DNA of 48,215 nt from Pseudomonas iridis. Lineage in GTDB: Bacteria; Pseudomonadota; Gammaproteobacteria; Pseudomonadales; Pseudomonadaceae. The position numbers and the translations under genes are program-made. This document shows, piece by piece, positions 17,559-25,291 of this stretch. The stretch spans positions 1 to 48,215 of the forward strand of contig NZ_JACXXO010000027.1 in NCBI RefSeq assembly GCF_017980685.1. The letters run 5' to 3'. How positions within the stretch are numbered: the stretch's first letter is position 1; every line of letters starts with the position of its first letter. The notes beneath the pieces are model-generated. The model saw only the letters and a program-made list of their open reading frames with translations. It was not told the DNA's origin and did not search any database.

Positions 17559-17592
17559 TGCCCCGCGTATCATTCGGTCGCGGGGCTTTTTT
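17559..17592 (+). terminator. Intrinsic terminator of mexEF-oprN
   Basis: GCCCCGCG, an 11-nt loop and CGCGGGGC form an 8-bp GC stem followed by seven T residues. It lies 50 bp past the oprN stop. The remaining gap to 17751 also contains a short TAGGAGCTGC fragment (about 17652) resembling half of the REP arms seen at 22148 and 32894. Confidence 0.9.
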
Positions 17593-17751
17593 ATGCCCGC
17601 AATTGCAGGAGAGGCCAAAGTTGCTCCGCCATTTGAAATGCGTTCCCCTTGTAGGAGCTGCGTCACGATTCGCATGCTCGGGTTTGACTCACGGCCCGAG
17701 CTGACCGAAGCTTGCCGCTCTGCTCAAGTACGTCTGTTTTCGGAAACCCGC

Positions 17752-18807
17752 ATGCCTCAGTCTCGCCGCTATCTGCTTATCTGCCTTGGCCTCGTGCTTA
17801 TTGTCGTCGTGGCGTGGCTAGCCCTGCGCAGCACCACGCCGGTCATTCCGGACGCGATCAAGCACGGCTACAGCGAAGCACTGGGCGCTGCCCGAACCGG
17901 TGAACCGGGGGCGGCGCGTCAGCTGTATCAGCAATTGGGCCGGCCGGATCTGTCGGTCAAGCGCCGCGTCTGGCTGCACGGCGAACTGCCCAATTACCCG
18001 AGCCCACAGGCGCTGAAACTGGCCGACGCGGACCTGCAGCACGAAGCACCCGAGGTGCGGGTGGCCGCGATCAAAAGTGTGGTTGGACTCGTGCCGGGTG
18101 GGCAACGCAGTCTGTTGCTCGGACCGATGCTTGATGATGAGGAGCCGACTGTCCGGTTTGCCGCGATCAACGCCCTGCTCGGCCTGACCCCGGATGAACT
18201 CGGGCTGTATTTTGCGCCGTTGCAGCAGGCCATCGACGGCTGGAAGCAAGCACTCGAGGATCAACCGCCGAGCGCCGCTTCCTATGCGCAACTGGCGCGC
18301 CTGCATCTGCATAACGCCGAGCTCAAAGAGGCACAGCAAGCATTGGAGAATACGCTGCGCCTGGACCCCGGCAACCTGCCGGCGCTGGTGATGCAGATCG
18401 ATGTGCTCGACCGCCAGGGGCAGGCCGACGCCGCGCGACAGTTGCTCGCCCAAAAGCTTAAAGCCCAGCCTGACTCCGCCTATCTGCAACATGCCCTGGG
18501 GCTGTGGTTGCTGCACCATGGTCAGCGTGAATACGCCCTGCTCGGTCTGTCCAAAGCGGTGGAGCTGGAGCCGGACAACAAAGACTACCGCTACGACCTC
18601 GCCACCACTCTTCACAGCGCAGAAGAACTGGAAGCGGCGCAAAAGCAACTGCAGGAAATCGTCCAGCGCCATCCGGCCGATCGCAAGGCGCGGGTGCTGC
18701 TAATCAACTACTGGAAAGAAAGCGGGCAATTGCAGAATGTGCAGATACTGCTCGCCCAGCTTGAACAGTTGAATCCCGACGATCCGGCAATACAGCAAGG
18801 CCTCTGA
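17752..18807 (+). CDS. Membrane-anchored HEAT/TPR repeat protein
   Basis: The 351-residue protein has one N-terminal membrane anchor (about residues 8-26, LLICLGLVLIVVVAWLAL). A HEAT-like segment follows (about 85-150, EVRVAAIKSVVGL and TVRFAAINALLGL). Then come tandem TPRs (about 175-345, with repeated A..LE..L.LDP-type ends). It probably faces the periplasm as a protein-protein interaction scaffold; no catalytic motif is seen. The start at 17752 fits the anchor, while the open frame upstream crosses the oprN terminator. It is flanked by noncoding gaps and is likely monocistronic. Confidence 0.75.
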   Translation: MPQSRRYLLICLGLVLIVVVAWLALRSTTPVIPDAIKHGYSEALGAARTGEPGAARQLYQQLGRPDLSVKRRVWLHGELPNYPSPQALKLADADLQHEAPEVRVAAIKSVVGLVPGGQRSLLLGPMLDDEEPTVRFAAINALLGLTPDELGLYFAPLQQAIDGWKQALEDQPPSAASYAQLARLHLHNAELKEAQQALENTLRLDPGNLPALVMQIDVLDRQGQADAARQLLAQKLKAQPDSAYLQHALGLWLLHHGQREYALLGLSKAVELEPDNKDYRYDLATTLHSAEELEAAQKQLQEIVQRHPADRKARVLLINYWKESGQLQNVQILLAQLEQLNPDDPAIQQGL

Positions 18808-18964
18808 AATTGTCCTGCGGTGAGGGGAAAAATCCGCTCGCCACAGCAAATTTCCAGCCTTCATGAAAGAAAAAGCGGAACTGCCATCACGGCTACAGGT
18901 CAAGTAAACAGGCAGTCCACCCTAGACGGCTGCCTCGCTTCCCCTAGTCATGAGAGGGCATTTT

Positions 18965-20464
18965 TTGTCTACATCTAACGAGTTGATCAGTGAAAAAGCC
19001 GCCACCGGAGTCGAAGGCATGGATGACATCCTCGCCGGTGGCTTGTCTCGCGGTCATGTATTTTTGCTGGAGGGTGAGCCCGGCACCGGCAAAACCACGG
19101 TCGCTTTGCATTTTCTGATGGCCGGCGCGAAAGCCGGTGAACGCTCGTTGTACATCACGCTCTCGGAAACCGAGCGTGAATTGCGCCAAGGTGCGCTGTC
19201 CCACGGCTGGGACCTGGATGAAAACATCAACATCTTCGAGCTGACGCCCCCGGAAAGCCTGCTTAATGCAGAGCACCAGCAGAGTTTGCTGTACTCCTCC
19301 GATCTGGAATTGGGCGAAGCCACCAAGCAGATATTCGAAGCGGTCGAACGCTTCAAGCCGACCCGGGTGGTACTCGACAGCCTGTCGGAAATCCGTCTGC
19401 TCGCACAAAGTTCCTTGCGCTACCGCCGACAGATTCTGGCAATCAAGCACTACTTCGTGCGCTACAACGCGACGGTTCTGCTGCTCGACGACTTGACCAC
19501 CGAGTCTCTCGACAAAACCGTGCACAGCGTGGCCCACGGTGTGATTCGCCTGGAAGAAATCACCCCCAACTATGGTGCCGAGCGTCGCCGAGTGCGGATA
19601 GTGAAGTACCGTGGCCAAAAGTACCGCGGCGGTTATCACGACTTCACGATCATGGGCGATGGCGTGCATGTGTTCCCACGACTGGTCGCAGCCGAACATC
19701 GCGGCGACTACCCGCGACTGCAATTGACCAGCGGTATTAAAGAGCTGGACGCGTTGCTCGGTGGCGGCATCGAGACGGGATCAAGCACGTTGATTCTCGG
19801 CCCGGCGGGTACGGGTAAATCGCTGATCTCGATGATCTTCGCCGCCGCAGCTGTAGCACGCGGGGAAAAAGCGGCGTTGTTCATCTTTGACGAAGAGCTG
19901 GAACTGCTTTACGAGCGGATGAGAAACATCGGTATCGATCTCAAGGCCCTGCGCGCCACCGGCAACCTGCTGATCGAACAAGTGGATGCCGCCGAGCTGT
20001 CTCCGGGTGAGTTTTCCCATCGTGTACGTCGCTGCGTTGACGAAGGCCAGATCAAAACCGTGGTGATCGACAGCATCAACGGCTATCAGGCAGCCATGCC
20101 TGAAGAAAAGGCCTTGGTGCTGCACATGCACGAATTGCTGCTGTATCTGAACCGCAAAGGTGCAGCGACGTTCATGACAGTCGCCCAGCACGGCTTGGTC
20201 GGCGACATGCAAGCACCGGTGGATATCACGTACCTGGCCGACACGGTGATTCTGTTGCGCTACTTCGAGGCCGTCGGCAAGGTGCGTCGCGCCATTTCCA
20301 TCATCAAGAAGCGCACCGGCAGTCACGAATCGACAATCCGCGAATACCTTATTTCGACGCAAGGCATGATCATCGGCGAACCGCTGGAAGCCTTTCAGGG
20401 TGTACTTCGTGGTGTCCCGACGTACCTCGGTGAGAAAAAACCGCTGTTGCAGGAACGCTTATGA
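18965..20464 (+). CDS. KaiC-like double RecA-fold ATPase
   Basis: The 499-residue protein has two tandem KaiC/RecA domains. CI has Walker A GEPGTGKTT (residues 37-45) and a Walker B-like VVLDSL; CII has GPAGTGKS, VVIDSI and the Glu pair in FDEELELL. Where cyanobacterial KaiC has its Ser431-Thr432 phosphosite (HISTITDT), this protein reads DITYLADT, i.e. Thr-Tyr. I prefer a TTG start at 18965, giving MSTSNELISEKAATG, because AGAGGG lies 6 nt upstream; an ATG at 18950 is possible but has that purine tract inside it. It overlaps the next gene, a hybrid kinase, by ATGA. It probably forms an ATPase hexamer that signals to that kinase. No kaiB or kaiA is visible nearby. Confidence 0.85.
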   Translation: MSTSNELISEKAATGVEGMDDILAGGLSRGHVFLLEGEPGTGKTTVALHFLMAGAKAGERSLYITLSETERELRQGALSHGWDLDENINIFELTPPESLLNAEHQQSLLYSSDLELGEATKQIFEAVERFKPTRVVLDSLSEIRLLAQSSLRYRRQILAIKHYFVRYNATVLLLDDLTTESLDKTVHSVAHGVIRLEEITPNYGAERRRVRIVKYRGQKYRGGYHDFTIMGDGVHVFPRLVAAEHRGDYPRLQLTSGIKELDALLGGGIETGSSTLILGPAGTGKSLISMIFAAAAVARGEKAALFIFDEELELLYERMRNIGIDLKALRATGNLLIEQVDAAELSPGEFSHRVRRCVDEGQIKTVVIDSINGYQAAMPEEKALVLHMHELLLYLNRKGAATFMTVAQHGLVGDMQAPVDITYLADTVILLRYFEAVGKVRRAISIIKKRTGSHESTIREYLISTQGMIIGEPLEAFQGVLRGVPTYLGEKKPLLQERL

Positions 20465-22131
20465 CTGGCTCGGTGCCGCTCGCCGAACGGGCGCTGATTC
20501 TGGCGCCCATGGGGCGCGACAGCCAAATTGCGCTGATGATTCTAAACGAGGCCGGGTACGACGGCTTGATCACAGCGAATCTCGCCGAACTGTGTGCGCA
20601 ATTGGAAGTCGGTGCCGGGCTGTTGCTGATCGCTGCCGAAGCGTTGCACGGCCCGGAGCTGGAAACGCTGTTTCTGCACCTGGAAGAACAGCCTGCCTGG
20701 TCGGATCTGCCGACCATTTTGCTCACCCATCACGGCGGACAGGAACAGGGCCCCTCCTCTCGACTCAGCGATCAGTTAGGCAACGTAACGTTTCTTGAGC
20801 GGCCGTTCCATCCAGCCACTCTGATCAGCCTGGTGTCTGCCGCCCTTCGCGGCCGGCGACGACAGTACGAAGCGCGCGACCGTCTGATCGATCTGAGTGA
20901 AAGCGAACGACGCCTGCAATCGACACTGGAAACCCTCGAACAGCAAGTCGAAGAACGCACCGCGCAACTGCGGCACAACGAAGAAGCATTGCGTCAGTCG
21001 CAAAAAATGGAAGCAGTCGGTCAGCTCACCGGAGGTATCGCTCACGACTTCAACAACATGCTGACCGGCATTATCGGCAGCCTTGAATTGATTCGTCGGC
21101 GCCTGGCCCGAGGGCGCACAGAAGACCTCGACAGCCTGATCGACCTGGGCGTGACCTCGGCCAATCGGGCTGCCAGCCTGACTCATCGCCTGCTGGCTTT
21201 CTCTCGCCGGCAATCGCTCGACTCCAAAGCCGTGCAAATGAATAGCCTGGTGCTGTCGATGGGCGAGTTGCTACAGCGCAGTCTCAACGAAAGCATTCAA
21301 TTTGAAATGCGGCTGGACGAAAAACTCTGGGTGGCCGAGGCGGACCCCAATCAACTGGAAAGCGCCCTGCTCAACCTGGTCATCAATGCCCGCGACGCCA
21401 TGCCCGAGGGCGGCAAATTGGTAGTCGAGACGAGTAATCAGGTGCTGCATCGTGAATTCACGGTGGCGTACCCCAACCTTGAGCCCGGCGATTATGTGAT
21501 GTTAAGCGTCACCGACAACGGCTGCGGCATGCCACAAAATGTGATCAGTCGCGCGTTCGATCCATTTTTTACCACCAAGCCGATCGGTCAGGGCACAGGC
21601 TTGGGGCTGTCGATGATTTACGGCTTCAGCAAGCAGTCGCGCGGCCACGTGTCGATCGACAGCGAAGTCGATCAGGGCACGACCGTCAGACTTTACCTGC
21701 CGCGCTACCGTGGCGAAGAACTTGAGCAACCCGCGTCCGACATCCAGCAATCGCCGCACGCAATAGATGGCGAAACCGTACTGATCGTCGAAGACGACCC
21801 GGCCGTACGCGTGCTGGTCAGCGCGGTGCTCAGTGAGTTGGGGTATGCGTTTCTGGAAGCTGGAGATGCCGACGGCGCAATGCCGATTCTCAACTCGACG
21901 CAGCGCATCGATCTGTTGATCAGCGATGTCGGGTTGCCAGGCATGAATGGTCGTCAGTTGGCTGAGATTGGCCGGCAATACCGGCCGGATCTGAAGATTT
22001 TGTTCATCACCGGGTACGCCGAGCATGCGGCGGTGCGCGGCGGCTTCCTGGACTCGGGAATGCAGATGATCACCAAGCCGTTCACCTTTGATCTGCTGAC
22101 CGCCAAGGTGCGAGAGATGATCAAAAGCTGA
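20461..22131 (+). CDS. Hybrid histidine kinase: pseudo-receiver, HisKA, HATPase, receiver
   Basis: In the 556-residue cytosolic protein, residues 10-130 fold like a receiver but lack the phospho-acceptor (LLLIAAEALHG where an Asp is expected) and have Arg for the conserved Lys (LERPF). A coiled coil (about 137-182) leads to the HisKA box with His195 (GGIAHDFNNM). The HATPase domain has the N box (about 300-312) and the G boxes DNGCGM and GTGLGLS. A full receiver ends the protein, with acidic Asp445/446, Asp489 and Lys539. No membrane segment is present. Coupling to the KaiC-like gene by a 4-bp overlap suggests that KaiC output feeds the kinase, perhaps through the pseudo-receiver. Confidence 0.88.
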   Translation: MTGSVPLAERALILAPMGRDSQIALMILNEAGYDGLITANLAELCAQLEVGAGLLLIAAEALHGPELETLFLHLEEQPAWSDLPTILLTHHGGQEQGPSSRLSDQLGNVTFLERPFHPATLISLVSAALRGRRRQYEARDRLIDLSESERRLQSTLETLEQQVEERTAQLRHNEEALRQSQKMEAVGQLTGGIAHDFNNMLTGIIGSLELIRRRLARGRTEDLDSLIDLGVTSANRAASLTHRLLAFSRRQSLDSKAVQMNSLVLSMGELLQRSLNESIQFEMRLDEKLWVAEADPNQLESALLNLVINARDAMPEGGKLVVETSNQVLHREFTVAYPNLEPGDYVMLSVTDNGCGMPQNVISRAFDPFFTTKPIGQGTGLGLSMIYGFSKQSRGHVSIDSEVDQGTTVRLYLPRYRGEELEQPASDIQQSPHAIDGETVLIVEDDPAVRVLVSAVLSELGYAFLEAGDADGAMPILNSTQRIDLLISDVGLPGMNGRQLAEIGRQYRPDLKILFITGYAEHAAVRGGFLDSGMQMITKPFTFDLLTAKVREMIKS

Positions 22132-22147
22132 AGCCTCAAAAAAGCGA

Positions 22148-22220
22148 TAGGAGCTGCCGAAAGCTGCGATCTTTTGATCTTGAAACAAAGTCAAAAGATC
22201 GCAGCCTGCGGCAGCTCCTA
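22148..22220. repeat. REPIN (paired REP palindrome)
   Basis: TAGGAGCTGCCGAAAGCTGC... and its near-exact inverted copy ending GGCAGCTCCTA flank a short spacer containing GAAACAAAG. The same family occurs at 32894. It lies between two converging signalling genes and could act as a bidirectional terminator. Confidence 0.85.
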
Positions 22221-22237
22221 CATGAGGGCGATCGCGA

Positions 22238-22615
22238 TCAGGCCAACATTTCCTGAATCTTTTCCTGCAACACGTCCAGATCGAACGGCTTTTCCAGAAT
22301 CGGCGCCTTGAGCGTGATCGGGCTACCGGTCTCGCGGATTTCCTGCGGATAACCGCTGATGAAAATCACCTTGAGATCGGGTCGCAGTTTCACGGCGGGC
22401 TCGGCGATCTGCACGCCGGAAATGCCGCCGGGCAAACGGAAGTCGGTGATCAACATGTCCAGATGTGGCTTGCTCGCGAGGATTTCGAACGCCTGCTCGC
22501 CGTTTTCGGCCTGCAAGACGCGATAGCCCTGCCCCGACAGATAATCCGTCAAAACCATCAAGATAACTGGTTCGTCCTCGACGACGAGTACTACATCTTG
22601 TGCATCTACGCTCAT
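22238..22615 (-). CDS. Single-domain response regulator
   Basis: The 125-residue protein is a receiver alone. It has the acidic pair Glu13-Asp14 (VVEDEP), phospho-acceptor Asp58 (LITDFRLPGG) and Lys109 (ILEKPF). No output domain is present, so it probably relays or sinks phosphate from the kinases encoded upstream in the same operon. The start at 22615 has AGG 7 nt upstream. The open frame extends to 22663 and would overlap the preceding kinase gene. It is the last gene of the big-kinase/cheR/cheB/REC-kinase operon. Confidence 0.85.
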   Translation of the reverse strand: MSVDAQDVVLVVEDEPVILMVLTDYLSGQGYRVLQAENGEQAFEILASKPHLDMLITDFRLPGGISGVQIAEPAVKLRPDLKVIFISGYPQEIRETGSPITLKAPILEKPFDLDVLQEKIQEMLA

Positions 22616-22659
22616 GGGAAGCCTATGTTCGGTCAATAGCTGCTGATACGACCGTGCGG

Positions 22660-23874
22660 TCACTCAGAGGTTGCGTCGGATTTGCCGTTTTCCTCGATCG
22701 GCAGACAAACGCGAAACAGGGCGCCCTCGTTGATTTGACTCTCGACGACGATGGAACCGCCATGGGCGGCGACGATCTGCTCGGAAATGAACAGACCCAA
22801 CCCGAGACCGGCCACTACCGTCTTGGCGGAAACCCGTTCGAACTGTTGAAAAATACGTTTCTGGTTCTCGGAGCTGATGCCGATCCCGTGGTCCTGAACC
22901 TCAACCCGAGCTTCGTTGCCCTGGCGGTAGACGCGCACCTGAATCGGGCTCCTGCCGCCGTAACGCAAGGCGTTGGTCAGCAGATTGGAAATCACCTGCT
23001 CGATGCGGAACTCATCCCAGCAACCTTTTACCGGCATGTCTGCCTCGAAGGTGACGGTGGTTTCCGCCGCTTCGATTTGCGCAGCAAAATTTTGCAGCAG
23101 ATTGCTCACCAACTGCACGAGGTCAAAGGAATTCGGCCGGATCGACAGCTTGCCGGTGCGAATCCGCGACACGTCGAGCATGTCCTCGATCAAGCGGATC
23201 AGGCTTTTGATCTGCCGCTCATCGCGATCGACCATGGCGTGCATCTTGTCGAGGGTGAACGCCGCGGCGTTGTCACGCGCCAGGTGCATCTTGCGCAATT
23301 GAGTTTCGAGTATCAGGCCATTGAGTGGTGTACGCACCTCGTGGGCGACGATTGACATGAAGTCATCGCGCATCCGCACTGCTTGCTCGAGCTCCGACTG
23401 GGTGCTCTGCAATTGCTGCAGCAGCGCTTCCTGCTCCCGCCGGGCCTGCTCCAGCGCTTCGACCTGTTGCTTCATGGCCTTGCTCTGGCGATACAGATCG
23501 ACGAATACGTTGACCTTGCTTTTCACCGCGTGAATATCCAGCGGCTTGTGCAGGAAGTCCACCGCGCCGCTCTCGTAGCCCTTGAACGCGTAGTTCAGTT
23601 CGCGGCCGGCGGCGCTGACGAAAACGATCGGAATGTTCTTGGTTTTCTCGGTACCGCGCATCAGCTCGGCCAGTTCGAAGCCGTTCATGCCGGGCATCTG
23701 CACGTCGAGAATGGCCATGGCAAACTCGTGTTGCAGCAGCAGCGACAACGCTTCGTCAGCCGACAACGCCTTATAGACGGTGCGGTCTTCGCGTTTGATC
23801 AGCGCTTCGAGAGCCAGCAGGTTCTCGGGCAGATCGTCGACGATCAGCAGTTTTGCCTGAATATTACTCAGCAT
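22660..23874 (-). CDS. Receiver-histidine kinase (REC-HisKA-HATPase)
   Basis: In the 404-residue cytosolic protein, an N-terminal receiver has Asp13-Asp14, Asp57 (AILDVQMPGMNG) and Lys110. A coiled coil (about 130-168, rich in Q and E) leads to the HisKA box His178 (IVAHEVRTPLNG). The HATPase has NLLTNALRYG, DHGIGI and GLGLGLFI. Having the receiver first suggests that an upstream kinase controls this kinase's activity. The ATG at 23874 overlaps the cheB stop by 7 bp, showing tight operon packing. The likely upstream partner is the three-receiver kinase of the same operon. Confidence 0.9.
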   Translation of the reverse strand: MLSNIQAKLLIVDDLPENLLALEALIKREDRTVYKALSADEALSLLLQHEFAMAILDVQMPGMNGFELAELMRGTEKTKNIPIVFVSAAGRELNYAFKGYESGAVDFLHKPLDIHAVKSKVNVFVDLYRQSKAMKQQVEALEQARREQEALLQQLQSTQSELEQAVRMRDDFMSIVAHEVRTPLNGLILETQLRKMHLARDNAAAFTLDKMHAMVDRDERQIKSLIRLIEDMLDVSRIRTGKLSIRPNSFDLVQLVSNLLQNFAAQIEAAETTVTFEADMPVKGCWDEFRIEQVISNLLTNALRYGGRSPIQVRVYRQGNEARVEVQDHGIGISSENQKRIFQQFERVSAKTVVAGLGLGLFISEQIVAAHGGSIVVESQINEGALFRVCLPIEENGKSDATSE

Positions 23875-24461
23875 GCGATTTGTTCCAGCTCGACTAGCAG
23901 ACGGCCGATGCCGTGAATGGGTAAGACATGATCCGGCTGCTGAATTTTCAGCGCTGCCAGAGGCATGGTGGCGACCTGAGCGTCGCTGGGCTCCTGCACA
24001 ATGGTCAGCCCGCCGCAGCGTTTGACCTGCGCCAGCCCGCGCGCGCCATCGTGATTGGCGCCGGTCAGCAACACAGCGGCCAATTTGGGTCCGTAGACAT
24101 CGGCAGCAGACTCGAACAGATAGTCAATTGATGGCCGCGAATGATGAAGGCGATCCTCAAGGCTCAAGGACAAACTGCGATCCTGCTCCACCGACAGGTG
24201 ATAACCGGGCGTGGCGAAATACACCGTGCCGGCCTGGATATCCTGCTTGTCCGTGGCCTCTTCGACCGGCATCAGCAGACGTCGGGCGAACACTTCAGCC
24301 AACTGGCTGCGACGCTCCTCCGGCAAGTGCAGCACGATGATGATCGGCAGCACAAAACCCTGGCGCAACGGGCCAAGCAGCTTGATCAATGCCTCGACGC
24401 CACCAGCGGAAGCACCGACCACAATAGCCTCGATTCGAGGCAAATCCGCAGTGTCGTTCAT
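23868..24461 (-). CDS. CheB-type protein-glutamate methylesterase, catalytic domain only
   Basis: The 197-residue protein carries the CheB hydrolase domain with catalytic Ser18 (GASAGG), His45 (VLHLP) and Asp139 (GANHDGARG). It lacks the N-terminal receiver of chemotaxis CheB, so it is not controlled by direct phosphorylation. The ATG at 24461 overlaps the cheR stop (ATGA); a longer frame to 24569 would run into cheR. Its neighbours are CheR and sensor kinases, with no chemoreceptor in view. It could demethylate or deamidate a non-MCP target. Stand-alone or fused CheB/CheR-kinase modules are known in other bacteria. Confidence 0.88.
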   Translation of the reverse strand: MNDTADLPRIEAIVVGASAGGVEALIKLLGPLRQGFVLPIIIVLHLPEERRSQLAEVFARRLLMPVEEATDKQDIQAGTVYFATPGYHLSVEQDRSLSLSLEDRLHHSRPSIDYLFESAADVYGPKLAAVLLTGANHDGARGLAQVKRCGGLTIVQEPSDAQVATMPLAALKIQQPDHVLPIHGIGRLLVELEQIAC

Positions 24462-25291
24462 TTTTTGCGGTAGATCCGTTCTTGCTTTACCAGCGGCTCG
24501 AACTGGTTCGCATAGCTGGAAAAATCCAGCGTCTCCTTGCTGCCCAGTACAAGAAAACCGCGATGACAAAGCGATTCATGGAACAGCCCGAACGCTCTGT
24601 CCTGAAGCTTCTTGTTGAAGTAGATCAGCACATTGCGGCAAGAAATCAATTGAGTTTCGGAGAACACACTGTCAGTGGCCAGGCTGTGGTCGGCGAACGT
24701 CACGTTTTCGCACAGGCTTTTGTCGAAAATCGCGTAACCATAAGCCGCCGTGTAGTAATCGGCAAATGAACACTGGCCACCGGCCTGCTGATAATTGGCG
24801 GTGTAGGCCCGGACATTTTCCATCGAGAAAATACCCTGCTTGGCCTTGTCCAGCGAACGCGGGTTGATGTCGGTCGCGTAGATGATCGTGCGATCGAGCA
24901 GGCCCTCTTCGCGCAGCAAAATCGCCATCGAATAGACCTCCTCCCCGGTGCTGCACCCGGCAATCCAGATCTTGATCGACGGATAGGTGCGCAGCAGCGG
25001 CACCACCTCATTGCGAATGGCGAGGAAGTGCGACGGATCACGAAACATCTCGCTGACCGGAATCGTCAGCAATTGCAGCAACTGCATGAACGCTGTCGGG
25101 TCATGCAGGACTTTCTCCTGTAACGCAGAGATGGTCGCGCACTCGAACTGGCTCAATGCGTGCTGCACCCGACGCTTGATCGAAGCGCCGGAGTAATCGC
25201 GAAAATCGTAGCTGTATTTGAGGTAGATCGCCTCAATCAACAGCCGCAATTCGATTTCACTGTTTCGCTCTAATGAGTGATTGCCGTCCAC
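24458..25291 (-). CDS. CheR-type SAM-dependent protein methyltransferase
   Basis: The 277-residue protein has the N-terminal CheR helical domain (YDFRDYSGASIKRRV) and a SAM-binding Rossmann domain with motif I IWIAGCSTGEEVYSMAI. It also has YATDINPRSLDKAK and SCRNVLIYF. I prefer the GTG at 25291 because it overlaps the upstream TAG (TAGTG), with GGA 9-12 nt before it. A GTG at 25318 would add nine residues. It transfers methyl groups to glutamates of a receptor-like protein, but no MCP is encoded nearby. The adjacent large kinase has a Q/E-rich helical linker that could be its substrate (inference). Confidence 0.85.
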   Translation of the reverse strand: MDGNHSLERNSEIELRLLIEAIYLKYSYDFRDYSGASIKRRVQHALSQFECATISALQEKVLHDPTAFMQLLQLLTIPVSEMFRDPSHFLAIRNEVVPLLRTYPSIKIWIAGCSTGEEVYSMAILLREEGLLDRTIIYATDINPRSLDKAKQGIFSMENVRAYTANYQQAGGQCSFADYYTAAYGYAIFDKSLCENVTFADHSLATDSVFSETQLISCRNVLIYFNKKLQDRAFGLFHESLCHRGFLVLGSKETLDFSSYANQFEPLVKQERIYRKK

